A program made the position numbers and the translations under genes. DNA of 64,000 bases, taken from NCBI RefSeq assembly GCF_012027395.1, contig NZ_SNUJ01000002.1:496001-560000 (forward strand). Reading direction: 5' to 3'. Under the pieces are notes generated by a model. That model worked only from the letters and a program-made list of their open reading frames with translations. It was not told where the DNA came from and searched no databases. Position 1 is the stretch's first letter, and every line of letters begins with the position of its first letter. Positions 10,263-18,779 of the stretch are shown piece by piece. The stretch is from Thermococcus sp. LS1 (GTDB lineage Archaea; Methanobacteriota_B; Thermococci; Thermococcales; Thermococcaceae).

Positions 10263-11405
10263 TCACCAATCTACCTCGTGAATCAGCTCTCCCTCCGCGA
10301 AGACGTGCGTCGGGTAGTTCTCCATGTGGAACGGATCGCCGTTCCAGACCACCAGCGAGGCCCACTTGCCCTTCTCTATGCTTCCGAGCTTGTCGTCAAC
10401 GCCGAGGATTTTCGCGTTGTTGTGGGTTATGATCTTTATCGCCTCTTCCTTGCTCATGCCGAGCCTTATGAAGTGCCTGAGCTGGAGGTAGAGGTTGGCC
10501 TGGAGCGTAACTGGGTGGTCGCTCATCAGTCCAAAGAGCGGCTTGACCTCGAGCAGGTATCTGGCGTTCTTCCAGTCCTCGTGCTTCAGCTCGACCTTGT
10601 AGGGCAGAGAATCAAAGGGGCCGTAGACGAGTGGCACGCCTTCTTTCTTTATCTTCTCGAAGGTTTCCCTGCTGTGGACGTCGCAGGCGTGCTCGATGGT
10701 TATCTTAAGCCCAAACTTGCGCTTTATCATGAGCAGCGCCGCAATGTCGTCCTCTTTATGAACATGAACCCTGAGTGGAACCTCTCCTTTAAGGACAGGG
10801 ATTAGTGCCTCAACCGTTGGCTCTATCTCCTCCGGTTCTTTCTTGCCCTTCTCAAGCAAAGCTATCGTCTTCTGCGTCTTTATGAGCCAGTCAAGGAGAA
10901 TACCTATGGCACCCATCCTCGTGCTTGGTCTTGTTCCCTTCCAGTTCGTGGTCGAGCGCGGGTTGTAGCCGAAGGCAGCTTTGACACCGACATATTTCAT
11001 GAAGGCATCCTCTATGTCTCTGCCGTAGTTCTTGATGAGAACGGCCCTTCCACCGATGATGTTCCCGCTGCCAGGCAGGACGGACGAATACAGAACGCCA
11101 AACTCAATCGAGTGCTTGAAGGCCTTGTCGTCCATGTAGATGGAGTAGAGCGCATCAACGAGTGGAAGGACTGCATCCATCTGCTCGTTGGTCTCGCCTT
11201 CCTGGTAGGGCTCGCCGTAGCGGCCCATTCCTATGTGGCTGTGGCCATCGATGAACGCAGGGGTTACAACGCCCTCTGCTATTATCTCCGCTTCCTTCGG
11301 TTTCTCCTTCGTTACCTCGATTATTTCCTTGTCAAACACGACGTAAACGTCTTTCTCAAGGTTGCCAAGACCATCGTAGAGAAGGGTGGCTTTAACGGCC
11401 TTCAT
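10263..11405 (-). CDS. Metal-dependent amidohydrolase, imidazolonepropionase-like
   Basis: 380-residue amidohydrolase. The N-terminal beta-sandwich is followed by TPAFIDGHSHIGMG (first metal HxH), LRVHVHKEDD and ITIEHACDVHS (further ligand His), and SDHPVT (catalytic Asp). The C-terminal LGSIEKGKWASLVVWNGDPF is typical of the superfamily. A GTG nine bases upstream is really part of the GGTGA ribosome site, so the ATG at 11405 is the start. A strong palindrome lies over the probable transcription start. Substrate unknown; cyclic amide or peptide-like compounds are plausible. Confidence 0.88.
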   Translation of the reverse strand: MKAVKATLLYDGLGNLEKDVYVVFDKEIIEVTKEKPKEAEIIAEGVVTPAFIDGHSHIGMGRYGEPYQEGETNEQMDAVLPLVDALYSIYMDDKAFKHSIEFGVLYSSVLPGSGNIIGGRAVLIKNYGRDIEDAFMKYVGVKAAFGYNPRSTTNWKGTRPSTRMGAIGILLDWLIKTQKTIALLEKGKKEPEEIEPTVEALIPVLKGEVPLRVHVHKEDDIAALLMIKRKFGLKITIEHACDVHSRETFEKIKKEGVPLVYGPFDSLPYKVELKHEDWKNARYLLEVKPLFGLMSDHPVTLQANLYLQLRHFIRLGMSKEEAIKIITHNNAKILGVDDKLGSIEKGKWASLVVWNGDPFHMENYPTHVFAEGELIHEVDW

Positions 11406-11417
11406 GGTCGTCACCGC

Positions 11418-11441
11418 TTAAGAGTTCGCCCGAACGCTTAA
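11418..11441. promoter_or_regulatory. 24-base near-perfect palindrome before the amidohydrolase
   Basis: TTAAG-N-GTTCG-NN-CGAAC-N-CTTAA reads the same on both strands apart from the centre and one mismatched pair. It begins 13 bases upstream of the ATG and overlaps a TATA-like CATTTAAGCG on the minus strand (11437-11446). A bound protein would cover the TATA box and start site, so a repressor site is the simplest reading. Confidence 0.5.
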
Positions 11442-11548
11442 ATGCCTGTCGATGATGTAATTGCAGAATTAAACAATTATAGAATTCAAGAACTCAACAA
11501 TATCCACCCTATCCGGCAAAAGCAAGATAAAAACAGAAGGGAAGGGCC

Positions 11549-12418
11549 TCAGAAGTAGATGCCCATCTCCTCCGCGATCTTCCTGAGCCTCTCTATTCTC
11601 TTCTCCGTTGGCGGGTGGGTGGAGAACAGGCTCGCGAGGCTCGTCCCCTTGAAGGGGTTGACTATGAACATGTGGGCCGTCGCAGGGTTGCCTTCCCTCA
11701 TTGGCTTGTAGTAGACGGCCTGTTCAATCTTTAGCAGTGCACTGGCCAGAGCGTGGGGCTTCCCGCTTATCTTGGCCCCTCCCTCGTCGGCGAGGTACTC
11801 CCTCGAGCGGCTGACTGCGGCCTGGACAAGCATGGCTGCTATCGGTGCGAGAACCGCGATGAGGAGGGCCGTTATAACGTTGTCCCTGTCCCTGTCGTTG
11901 CCGAAGCCTCCGAATATTGCTATCCACCTGGCCCAGTAGGCAAGCTGGACTATCGCCCCCGCCAGAGCTGCTGCTATTGTGCCTATGAGGATATCCCTGT
12001 TCTTGATGTGAGTGAGCTCATGAGCTATAACGCCCTCAAGCTCGTCCCTGTTGAGTATCCTGAGCAATCCAGTTGTAACGGCCACCACCGCGTGCTTGGG
12101 ATTCCTTCCAGTGGCGAACGCATTCGGTGTCTCGCTAGGGATTATCGCAATCCTTGGCACCGGAAGTCCAGCCCTCTCGGCAAGACTCCTGACTATCGCG
12201 TAGAGTTCCGGTGCTTCCTCTTCATCAACTATTCTAGCCCGATACCAGGCCAGCACTATCCTGTCGCTGTACCAGTAGGAGATAAAGTTCATGACGAGCG
12301 AAAACATGAACATTACGAACATTAGACTCGTTCCGCCGATGAGGTAGCCTATTGCCATCAGTAATCCCGTAAGCACGGCCATCAGCAGGCCGGTTCTGAG
12401 CCACAGTTCGAGCCCCAT
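11549..12418 (-). CDS. htpX: Membrane-bound zinc metalloprotease HtpX
   Basis: 289-residue M48 protease for membrane protein quality control. Two N-terminal membrane helices (about 10-28 and 31-48) precede the zinc motif HELTH at 133-137; [11 protein letters not shown] supplies the third ligand Glu. A second hydrophobic pair ([18 protein letters not shown] and [22 protein letters not shown]) lies in the middle and [13 protein letters not shown] at the end, all typical. Ribosome site GGAGGTGA lies just before the ATG. It sits near the thermosome gene, fitting a protein-quality neighbourhood, though each has its own promoter region. Confidence 0.95.
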   Translation of the reverse strand: MGLELWLRTGLLMAVLTGLLMAIGYLIGGTSLMFVMFMFSLVMNFISYWYSDRIVLAWYRARIVDEEEAPELYAIVRSLAERAGLPVPRIAIIPSETPNAFATGRNPKHAVVAVTTGLLRILNRDELEGVIAHELTHIKNRDILIGTIAAALAGAIVQLAYWARWIAIFGGFGNDRDRDNVITALLIAVLAPIAAMLVQAAVSRSREYLADEGGAKISGKPHALASALLKIEQAVYYKPMREGNPATAHMFIVNPFKGTSLASLFSTHPPTEKRIERLRKIAEEMGIYF

Positions 12419-12456
12419 GGTCTCACCTCCGCTTAACCTTTACCCACAAGATTAAA

Positions 12457-13017
12457 CTAACCAGACAATACTAAAATATTTCGGTGCCTTAAGTTCCCTT
12501 GAAGTGCACTCCTGCACTCTTCGACCTTCTGAAGAAACTCCTTCCTGCCGAGACAGTCCCCACCGCGCTTGAGCTTCACCGCCGCAATTTTGTAGTTGCC
12601 CTTTCCAAAGAACCTGCAGACTCTATCGGGCTCGTCCACAAGCCTCGCCACTGCAAGGGTCTGCCCGTTGCATTCGACGTAGTCTATTACCGTATCCTGA
12701 AAGCCCGTGAAGATGACAACGCACTTCCTGTCGGGATTGAGCTGCGTTAAGTCCTCGTCTACAGGCGGGAGCTGTTTAACGACGCAGACTTCCGGATATT
12801 TTCCAGACTTTATTGACTTCACCAGTTCTGGAGGCTCTCCGCTCTTTTCAAAGCGCTCTATTTCCTCCCTACTAACGGGGACTGGCTTCATGGAGTAGCA
12901 GAGGACTTTCTCGTCGTGATACATAAGGTACGTGCCGTCCTCAAGGAACATGAACGCTATCCTCTCCCTCGGAAGGTCAAAAATGTAGCCAGCTTTGCTT
13001 TTCTTCACGCTGTACAT
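12457..13017 (-). CDS. Conserved-looking Cys-containing protein, function unknown
   Basis: 186-residue soluble protein that I do not recognise. It has seven spaced cysteines (around KVLCYS, EVCVVK, RKCVVI, VECNGQ, DRVCRF, GDCLGR and EECRS), no CxxC pairs, and no membrane helix or signal peptide. The first 40 residues are beta-rich (AGYIFDLPRERIAFMFLEDGTYLMY). The start is set by a GGTGG site 6 bases before the ATG and a TATA box on the minus strand at about 13046-13055. It lies between htpX and the thermosome gene with a separate promoter. Confidence 0.7.
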   Translation of the reverse strand: MYSVKKSKAGYIFDLPRERIAFMFLEDGTYLMYHDEKVLCYSMKPVPVSREEIERFEKSGEPPELVKSIKSGKYPEVCVVKQLPPVDEDLTQLNPDRKCVVIFTGFQDTVIDYVECNGQTLAVARLVDEPDRVCRFFGKGNYKIAAVKLKRGGDCLGRKEFLQKVEECRSALQGNLRHRNILVLSG

Positions 13018-13089
13018 ACAACCACCGGAAGGATTGCTTAACGCTGCTTTATAAGAACTGCTGGACAGAAAAGAGAAGTGAAAGGGGCA

Positions 13090-14742
13090 TCACATGCCCA
13101 TATCCATACCGCCCATTCCGCCCATATCGGGCATGCCACCGCCCTGGCCACCTTCGGGCTTGCTGAGCTTGGCGGCGATGACGTCGTCGATTCTGAGGAT
13201 CATTATTGCCGCCTCACTGGCGCTCTTGATGGCCTGCTTCTTGACGCGGAGAGGCTCGATGATGCCCCTCTCAATCATGTCAGCAGGTCCGCCTTCGAAG
13301 ATGTCTATGCCTATGTTCTTACCCTTGTTCTTGTGTTCGCTGATGACCTTGACGAGCATCTCGACGGTGTCGAGACCGGCGTTCTCAGCGAGGGTCTTCG
13401 GGATTATCTTGAGGGCCTCAGCGAAGGCCTCTATAGCAAGGGCCTCCTTGCCGCCGACCTCCTTGGCGTACTCGTCGAGCTTGATGCTGAGCTCAATCTC
13501 ACCGGCACCTCCGGCCGGGAGAACGGCTCCGTCTTCCATGACGTCCTTGACGACCTTGATGGCGTCCTCAAGGGCGCGCTCAACCTCGTCGATGACGTGT
13601 TCGGTACCGCCGCGGATGAGGATGGTGACGGCCTTCGGGTTCTTGCAGCCTTCAACGAAGATCATGCTTTCGCCCGCTATCTTGCGCTCCTCAACGAGAT
13701 CGGCGTGGCCGAGGTCTTCCGGAGTGAGGTCCTTGACGTTGGTAACGACCTTAGCTCCGGTGGCCTTGGCGAGCTTCTCCATGTCGCTCTTCTTGACGCG
13801 CCTGACGGCGAGGATACCGTACTTGGCAAGGTAGTGCTGGGCAAGGTCGTCAATACCCTTCTGGACGAAGAGAACGTTTGCGCCGGTGGCAGCTATCTGG
13901 TCGACCATGTCCTTGAGCATCTTCTCCTCCTGCTCGATGAACTGGAAGAGCTGGTCCGGGCTGGTGATGTTTATCTTGGCGTCGGTCTCGGTCTTCTTGA
14001 CCTCAAGGGCCTCGTTGATGAGGGCTATCTTGGCTCCCTCAACCTTGGTAGGCATCCTCGGGTGGACGCGCTCCTTATCGATAACCACACCGCGGATGAG
14101 CTCGCTCTCTTCGACGCTCTCACCGGCCTTCTTCTCGATCTTGATGTTGTCGATGTCGACGACATACTTGCCGTTCTTCTTCTCGGCGACCTGCTTGACG
14201 GCATCAACGGCGAGCCTGGCGAAGAGCTCCTTGTGGCTCTCGGCGTTCTTGCCTGTGATTGATGTCATGGCTATCTTCAGAAGGGTCTCCTCGTCGTCGG
14301 GAGTGACCTTGATGGCGATGTTCTCGAGTATTTCCTGGGCCTTCTCGGCGGCCATGGTGTAACCCTTGACGATGATGCTCGGGTGAATGTTCTGGTCAAG
14401 AAGCTCCTCAGCCTTCCTGAGAAGCTCACCAGCAATCACAACAGCAGTAGTAGTACCATCACCAGCCTCCTTATCCTGAGTCTTGGCGACCTCAACCATC
14501 ATCTTAGCAGCAGGGTGCTGGAGATCAATCCTGTCAAGAATGGTGGCTCCATCGTTGGTAATGACAACATCCCCAAGGCTGTCAACAAGCATTTTGTCCA
14601 TACCCTTCGGACCGAGGGTGGTCCTCACGGTCTCAGCAATAATCCTCGCGGCAAGGATATTAATCCTCTGGGCGTCCCTTCCAACGTACCTCTGGGTTCC
14701 CTCGGGCAGAATAACAACCGGCTGTCCACTAAGCTGTGCCAT
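13090..14742 (-). CDS. ths: Thermosome subunit (group II chaperonin)
   Basis: 550-residue chaperonin forming the double-ring ATP-driven folding chamber. All hallmarks are present: [29 protein letters not shown] (nucleotide contacts), the GGAGEIELS segment, and a C-terminal Met/Gly tail ([16 protein letters not shown]). Thermococcus has two subunit types, a cold- and a heat-favoured one; the GGM tail resembles the heat-favoured CpkB type, but that assignment is from memory of the family. Upstream lie GGAGGAATG and a clear TATA (ACTTTTATAG, about 14795-14805). I could not make out a Phr heat-shock operator. Confidence 0.97.
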   Translation of the reverse strand: MAQLSGQPVVILPEGTQRYVGRDAQRINILAARIIAETVRTTLGPKGMDKMLVDSLGDVVITNDGATILDRIDLQHPAAKMMVEVAKTQDKEAGDGTTTAVVIAGELLRKAEELLDQNIHPSIIVKGYTMAAEKAQEILENIAIKVTPDDEETLLKIAMTSITGKNAESHKELFARLAVDAVKQVAEKKNGKYVVDIDNIKIEKKAGESVEESELIRGVVIDKERVHPRMPTKVEGAKIALINEALEVKKTETDAKINITSPDQLFQFIEQEEKMLKDMVDQIAATGANVLFVQKGIDDLAQHYLAKYGILAVRRVKKSDMEKLAKATGAKVVTNVKDLTPEDLGHADLVEERKIAGESMIFVEGCKNPKAVTILIRGGTEHVIDEVERALEDAIKVVKDVMEDGAVLPAGGAGEIELSIKLDEYAKEVGGKEALAIEAFAEALKIIPKTLAENAGLDTVEMLVKVISEHKNKGKNIGIDIFEGGPADMIERGIIEPLRVKKQAIKSASEAAIMILRIDDVIAAKLSKPEGGQGGGMPDMGGMGGMDMGM

Positions 14743-14918
14743 TCGACATTCCTCCTTCTAAATCAATTTGGCAAAAACGCTTCGTCAGCACTCTATAAAA
14801 GTTTTTGGGTCGAAAATTTCAAAAAAACGACTGATTTTTGAATAAATGACAAAAAGTTGACATAGAAGTGGGGGAAAGGGCTAAAACCTTCAAAACGGAT
14901 CAATTCCAGGTGTGGAAC

Positions 14919-15230
14919 ATGGAGCCGAGGGTTTATGAGGTGCCTGTTGAGAGGGTGAGGGAAGTCTTTGGACGCGTTGAGGAGTACGACCTCCTGAGCG
15001 TGGACGTTGAGAACGAGGCTTCCGTGATTGATGATATGCTTGAGTCGGACGAGGAGAAGCTCAGATACGCCCGCGAGAAGCTCGATGACGGCAACATCGA
15101 TTCGGCCGTCCTCGTAGTGAGGGACGGAACTGGAACCCTCGTCGTGAAGATGGAAAACGTAATAACGATAAGGGCAACAGTCGGGAACTACGAGAGACTA
15201 ATCGAGGAGTTCGGACTTAAGGAGAGGTGA
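14919..15230 (+). CDS. Small acidic protein upstream of bud32
   Basis: 103-residue acidic soluble protein, not recognised. The frame is open 17 codons upstream to a GTG, but AGGTG followed by TGGAAC places the likely start at ATG 14919 (MEPRVYEVP). It is a mixed alpha/beta protein with a LDDGNIDSAVLVV stretch. The stop overlaps the bud32 ribosome site (GAGAGGTGA), so the two are co-transcribed and probably coupled. A link to the KEOPS complex is suggested only by position. Confidence 0.75.
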   Translation: MEPRVYEVPVERVREVFGRVEEYDLLSVDVENEASVIDDMLESDEEKLRYAREKLDDGNIDSAVLVVRDGTGTLVVKMENVITIRATVGNYERLIEEFGLKER

Positions 15231-15235
15231 CCGGA

Positions 15236-15898
15236 GTGGAGCTCATAAAACAGGGAGCGGAGGCTAAGATATACCTAGCACACTTCGAGGAGCTCTACTT
15301 TCCGTGGGACAACGAGAAGGTCATCATCAAACACCGCATTCCAAAGAGATACCGCATAAAGGAGATAGACGAGAGGCTGAGGAAAGAGCGAACCGTCCGC
15401 GAGGCAAGAGTGCTCCACAAGGCGAAGGAGTTCGGCGTCAACTGCCCCTACGTCTACGAGGTCGACCTGAGGGACATGAAAATCGTTATGGAGTTCATCG
15501 AGGGAGAGAGATTAAAGGAGCTCCTCGAGAGCGTCCCGATGGAGGAGAGGCTGAACCTTTGCCGGGAGATTGGGAGACAGGTGGGGAAGCTCCACGAGGC
15601 AGGAATAGTGCACGGTGACCTTACAACTTCAAACATGATCCTTCGAGACGGAAAGGTTTACCTCATAGACTTCGGTCTGGCCGATTTCGACCCAACGCTT
15701 GAAGCCCAGGGCGTCGACCTGCACCTGCTCAAGAGAGCCATGGAGAGCACGCACTACACCTGGTTTGAGGAGGGCTTTGCGGCCGTTCTCGAGGGCTACG
15801 CCGATGTCAGGGGCAGAGAAAAGGCGGAAGAGCTGAAGGCCAAGATAGAGGAGATAGAAAGCAGAGGCAGGTACAGGGAGAGGAGCTGGGTTACCTAA
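15236..15898 (+). CDS. bud32: KEOPS complex kinase/ATPase Bud32
   Basis: 220-residue minimal atypical kinase of the KEOPS complex, needed for t6A modification of tRNA at A37. Small lobe: IKQGAEAKIY (glycine-loop equivalent), VIIKHR lysine, and KERTVREARVL. Catalytic loop HGDLTTSNMI and DFG motif IDFGLAD are intact. It is a stand-alone protein; Kae1 is not in this window. A GTG start at 15236 is spaced five bases from GAGAGGTGA and is preferred over the overlapping GTG at 15227. Its last 8 bases overlap the convergent MutS-family gene. Confidence 0.93.
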   Translation: MELIKQGAEAKIYLAHFEELYFPWDNEKVIIKHRIPKRYRIKEIDERLRKERTVREARVLHKAKEFGVNCPYVYEVDLRDMKIVMEFIEGERLKELLESVPMEERLNLCREIGRQVGKLHEAGIVHGDLTTSNMILRDGKVYLIDFGLADFDPTLEAQGVDLHLLKRAMESTHYTWFEEGFAAVLEGYADVRGREKAEELKAKIEEIESRGRYRERSWVT

Positions 15899-17615
15899 AT
15901 GCCTGAAGAATCCTCTCAAAAATCTCCCTCTCTTTTCCACGCTTCATCCTTGCGAGACGCTCGACTATGAGCTCGGGCGTGCTTCTTCCGAGCGTTCCAA
16001 ACTTCGGCTGCCTGTCTACGATGAGGTTGAGGTTCTCATCCAGACCTTTGGCCTCTATGCCGTCAACCCTCGCGAAGGGCAGCTCCCTCTTCAGATCCTC
16101 GCCGAGGTGTGAAACTATGACGACGTAAAAGCCCCTCTCATAGGCGACTTTGAGGAGCTCTCCGATTATCTTGACCGCCGCCCCCGGTTCGGTTATGGCC
16201 TCGAACTCGTCTATGAGGATCAGCTTTCTGCCCTCCCCCTTCAGTGCCCTCACGAAAGACCTCAAGGCCGTCTCAAAGGCTCCGGCACCGTAAACGCTCC
16301 TCTTACGCCTGAAGAAGAACAGCTCATCGAGAGGCTCCACCCACGCTTTCTCTGCCGGAACTGGCAGCCCCATATGGGCGAGGAGCGTTATCTGTGTGAT
16401 CAGCTCCAGGAGTGAAGTTTTTCCACCGCTGTTCGCACCGGTGAGGATTACTACGGGCTCGTCCTTTACCTTCTCCGCGCCGGGAAGGGCAAAGTTCTCA
16501 GGCTTTCTCCCAACGACGTAGCTCACCGGCTGGGGATTTTCGATGAATAGGTGCCTTCCGTTGATGAACGCGATTCCACCGTTCCAGAGCTCGGGGAAGG
16601 TGAAGCCCTCCGCAAACTCCTTCACTGCCCTCAAGAAGTCCAGCTCGTAAACTCTCTCCAGCTCTTCCTTAAGCCTAGCCAGAAGCGGACGGATTTTTCC
16701 AAGAACCTCGCGGCTCTTGAGGTAGAGCTCCACCTTGAGCTCCTTCTCAAGTTCCTCTCTCAGCATTTCGACTCTCTCTGGGGGAACTGTGACGGGATAG
16801 AGCTCCTCGCGGGAGAACAGCTCAACCGTGACGCCGAGCTTTTCGCTCAGCTCTTTCTCTGCCCCGTTGATGAGGTCTAAAATTTCGCCCTCTACCTCTC
16901 CGAAGTGCGAGAAAATCGCCTCGTAGTTCCCAGCTTTAAGCTCGCCCAGGAATTCAAGCAGCTCTTTCCCGCTCAAAGTCAAGCTGAACTTCTCGAGCTT
17001 TTCTGAAATCTTCTCGTTCAGCTCGCGCTCCTTGCCAGCTATCAGTTCTTCGAGCCCATCAAGGAGCCTCCTTTTTTCCATGACTTCTTCGAGTTCTTTA
17101 AGCGCCTCGAGAATTTCTTCCGCAACGCTCTTCTCTCCTGTGAGCTCACCTATACCCACGAGGGCTTGAAGCGTCTCTCTGTTCTCCCATAGAGGCATGA
17201 TGTAGAGCTCAGGAGCTATATCGGAAGGTGTAAGCTTAACATCGATGCCGTAGCCAACGGTGCTGAGGACGAGGGGATAGCCTTCGGCATCCTCAAGGCT
17301 GGTCGAGACCTCACAGAGGTTTAAATTCTCCGCTTTTTCAAGCTCGCTCTCATCAACTATCAGAACCCTGTCGTGGAGGAAGTCGCGCCTGAACTTTATG
17401 GGCCGAACTTTCGAGAGATATTTCCTGAGTTCAGGCCGGATTTTCGGCAGGTTCTCTTTGAAATACGCCTGTCTGCGGAGGATTTCACCCCTCTCAGAAA
17501 CCGGCCCAAACTCGTCAAGAAAAGCCGAGCTTCCAGGAAGGACTAACCGCCTCTTTATCTCCTCGAGTATCGCCCGGTAGATTGCCTTAGCCTCTGGGTT
17601 AAGCTTGAGGGTCAT
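15891..17615 (-). CDS. MutS-family ATPase (archaeal MutS-like, no Smr domain)
   Basis: 574-residue protein with a MutS C-terminal ABC-type ATPase: Walker A GANSGGKTS at 393-401, Walker B LILIDEFEA from about 465, and the H-loop IVSHLGEDL. The middle (about 200-330) is a long helical lever/clamp region rich in Glu/Lys. The mismatch-recognition domain I (Phe-x-Glu) of MutS1 is absent, and there is no C-terminal Smr nuclease as in bacterial MutS2. Related archaeal proteins are called MutS5 or simply MutS-like; a role in branched DNA binding or recombination control is likely rather than classical mismatch repair. It overlaps bud32 tail to tail. Confidence 0.88.
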   Translation of the reverse strand: MTLKLNPEAKAIYRAILEEIKRRLVLPGSSAFLDEFGPVSERGEILRRQAYFKENLPKIRPELRKYLSKVRPIKFRRDFLHDRVLIVDESELEKAENLNLCEVSTSLEDAEGYPLVLSTVGYGIDVKLTPSDIAPELYIMPLWENRETLQALVGIGELTGEKSVAEEILEALKELEEVMEKRRLLDGLEELIAGKERELNEKISEKLEKFSLTLSGKELLEFLGELKAGNYEAIFSHFGEVEGEILDLINGAEKELSEKLGVTVELFSREELYPVTVPPERVEMLREELEKELKVELYLKSREVLGKIRPLLARLKEELERVYELDFLRAVKEFAEGFTFPELWNGGIAFINGRHLFIENPQPVSYVVGRKPENFALPGAEKVKDEPVVILTGANSGGKTSLLELITQITLLAHMGLPVPAEKAWVEPLDELFFFRRKRSVYGAGAFETALRSFVRALKGEGRKLILIDEFEAITEPGAAVKIIGELLKVAYERGFYVVIVSHLGEDLKRELPFARVDGIEAKGLDENLNLIVDRQPKFGTLGRSTPELIVERLARMKRGKEREIFERILQAFR

Positions 17616-17757
17616 CGTTCAAGAAATGGGTCGAAGTCTAAAAAACCTTCCGACATTCACCGTCTCACACCAGCACAATCCATCAAGGAAACTCCCGGGA
17701 AATTTTATAAGGATGAGTTGCGCCAGTACTAACGATAACAGTAACACGGTGTCTTCA

Positions 17758-18264
17758 ATGCTCCTCGAAAGACTCCTTAAGCCCAGCTACAGATTTAGGA
17801 TATGGGAGCTGGAGTTTGATAGTAAGAAGTTCGTGGAAGGCCTGAGGCGAAAAGGCATTCACGTCGCCGAGCTGAGAGAAGACTGGGACGTCGAGCTGAC
17901 GGTTGAGGCTTTTCTTGAGTCGACCTTTGGAGAACACGTCTACCTTATAAAGTTCAAGGACGGGATCAAACTGCTTGCGAGGACCACCGACCCTCTTACG
18001 AAGGAATTCAAGCTTAAAGAAAACGCATATCTAGTGAGGAACGAGGGAGCACTGAAAAAGCTCATCCTAAGCCAGACTTCAACAATGATGAAGATACTGA
18101 TGGGCTTCCAACCTCTCGTTATCTGGGCGCCCCTAGTCTTCGGCCTTCAGTATTTAGACGAGAGATACCCGTTCGCAGGCTTCTTCCTCGTGCTCCTGGG
18201 CTTCTTCCTCAATGACCTGCTTAAGATCCTCGAATATGTTATCCTGGGATACTGCAGGGAATGA
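17758..18264 (+). CDS. Small membrane protein with two C-terminal helices
   Basis: 168 residues, family not recognised. The first 110 residues are a soluble alpha/beta part (RRKGIHVAEL, FGEHVYLIKFKDGIKLLART). Two membrane helices follow (ILMGFQPLVIWAPLVFGLQY and FAGFFLVLLGFFLNDLLKIL). The frame is open upstream, but TATA TTTTATAA at about 17703-17710 and GGTG ten bases before ATG 17758 set the start. A single gene between the MutS-like and moaC genes. Confidence 0.72.
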   Translation: MLLERLLKPSYRFRIWELEFDSKKFVEGLRRKGIHVAELREDWDVELTVEAFLESTFGEHVYLIKFKDGIKLLARTTDPLTKEFKLKENAYLVRNEGALKKLILSQTSTMMKILMGFQPLVIWAPLVFGLQYLDERYPFAGFFLVLLGFFLNDLLKILEYVILGYCRE

Positions 18265-18277
18265 GAAAAGAAAGGCC

Positions 18278-18748
18278 TCAGCCTTCTTCCTTCACCTTTT
18301 CGACTACGTGGATGCCCTCAATTCTCGTGAACGGATACTGACCCTGCTCGTCTTTCTCGACGGCCTTAACCATGTCCCATATGGTCAGCAGCGCGAGGGT
18401 TACCCCCGTCAGGGCCTCCATCTCGACTCCGGTCTTGTAGGTCGCGCGAACCTCGCAGGTGGCCTCGATGTAGTCCTCGCCGAACTCGAAGGAGATGTCC
18501 ACGCCCGTGAGCGGTATCGGGTGGCAGAGCGGAATCAGCTCGGGCGTCTTTTTGACGGCCAGAATTCCAGCAATCTGCGCCGTCGCAATAACGTTGCCCT
18601 TCTTCGTCTTCCCAGCCTTTATCAGCTCGATAGTCTCCGGTCTGAGCCGTATCCTGCCCTTCGCGACAGCCTTTCTGAAGACTTCCCTCTTATGCCCAAC
18701 CTCGACCATCTTGACACCTTTTTCATCGACGTGGGTTAGTTCCTTCAT
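18278..18748 (-). CDS. moaC: Cyclic pyranopterin monophosphate synthase MoaC
   Basis: 156-residue enzyme of molybdopterin/tungstopterin synthesis that forms cyclic pyranopterin monophosphate. Signature pieces: [45 protein letters not shown], the [10 protein letters not shown] loop and the MVKAVEKD lysines. The open frame extends 72 codons further into the rtcB gene, but that part is not MoaC-like; ATG 18748 fits the family length. It follows rtcB by 31 bases on the same strand. The tungstopterin cofactor would serve enzymes such as the formaldehyde oxidoreductase at 53121. Confidence 0.95.
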   Translation of the reverse strand: MKELTHVDEKGVKMVEVGHKREVFRKAVAKGRIRLRPETIELIKAGKTKKGNVIATAQIAGILAVKKTPELIPLCHPIPLTGVDISFEFGEDYIEATCEVRATYKTGVEMEALTGVTLALLTIWDMVKAVEKDEQGQYPFTRIEGIHVVEKVKEEG

Positions 18749-18779
18749 TGCAACGCCCCCAAAAGTTGAAAGAAAGGCA

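Noticed and set aside
13078-14262. Long plus-strand reading frame (394 codons, Leu/Asp/Glu rich) opposite the thermosome gene
   Set aside because: It is the antisense shadow of a perfectly conserved thermosome gene, with repetitive low-complexity sequence and no ribosome site.
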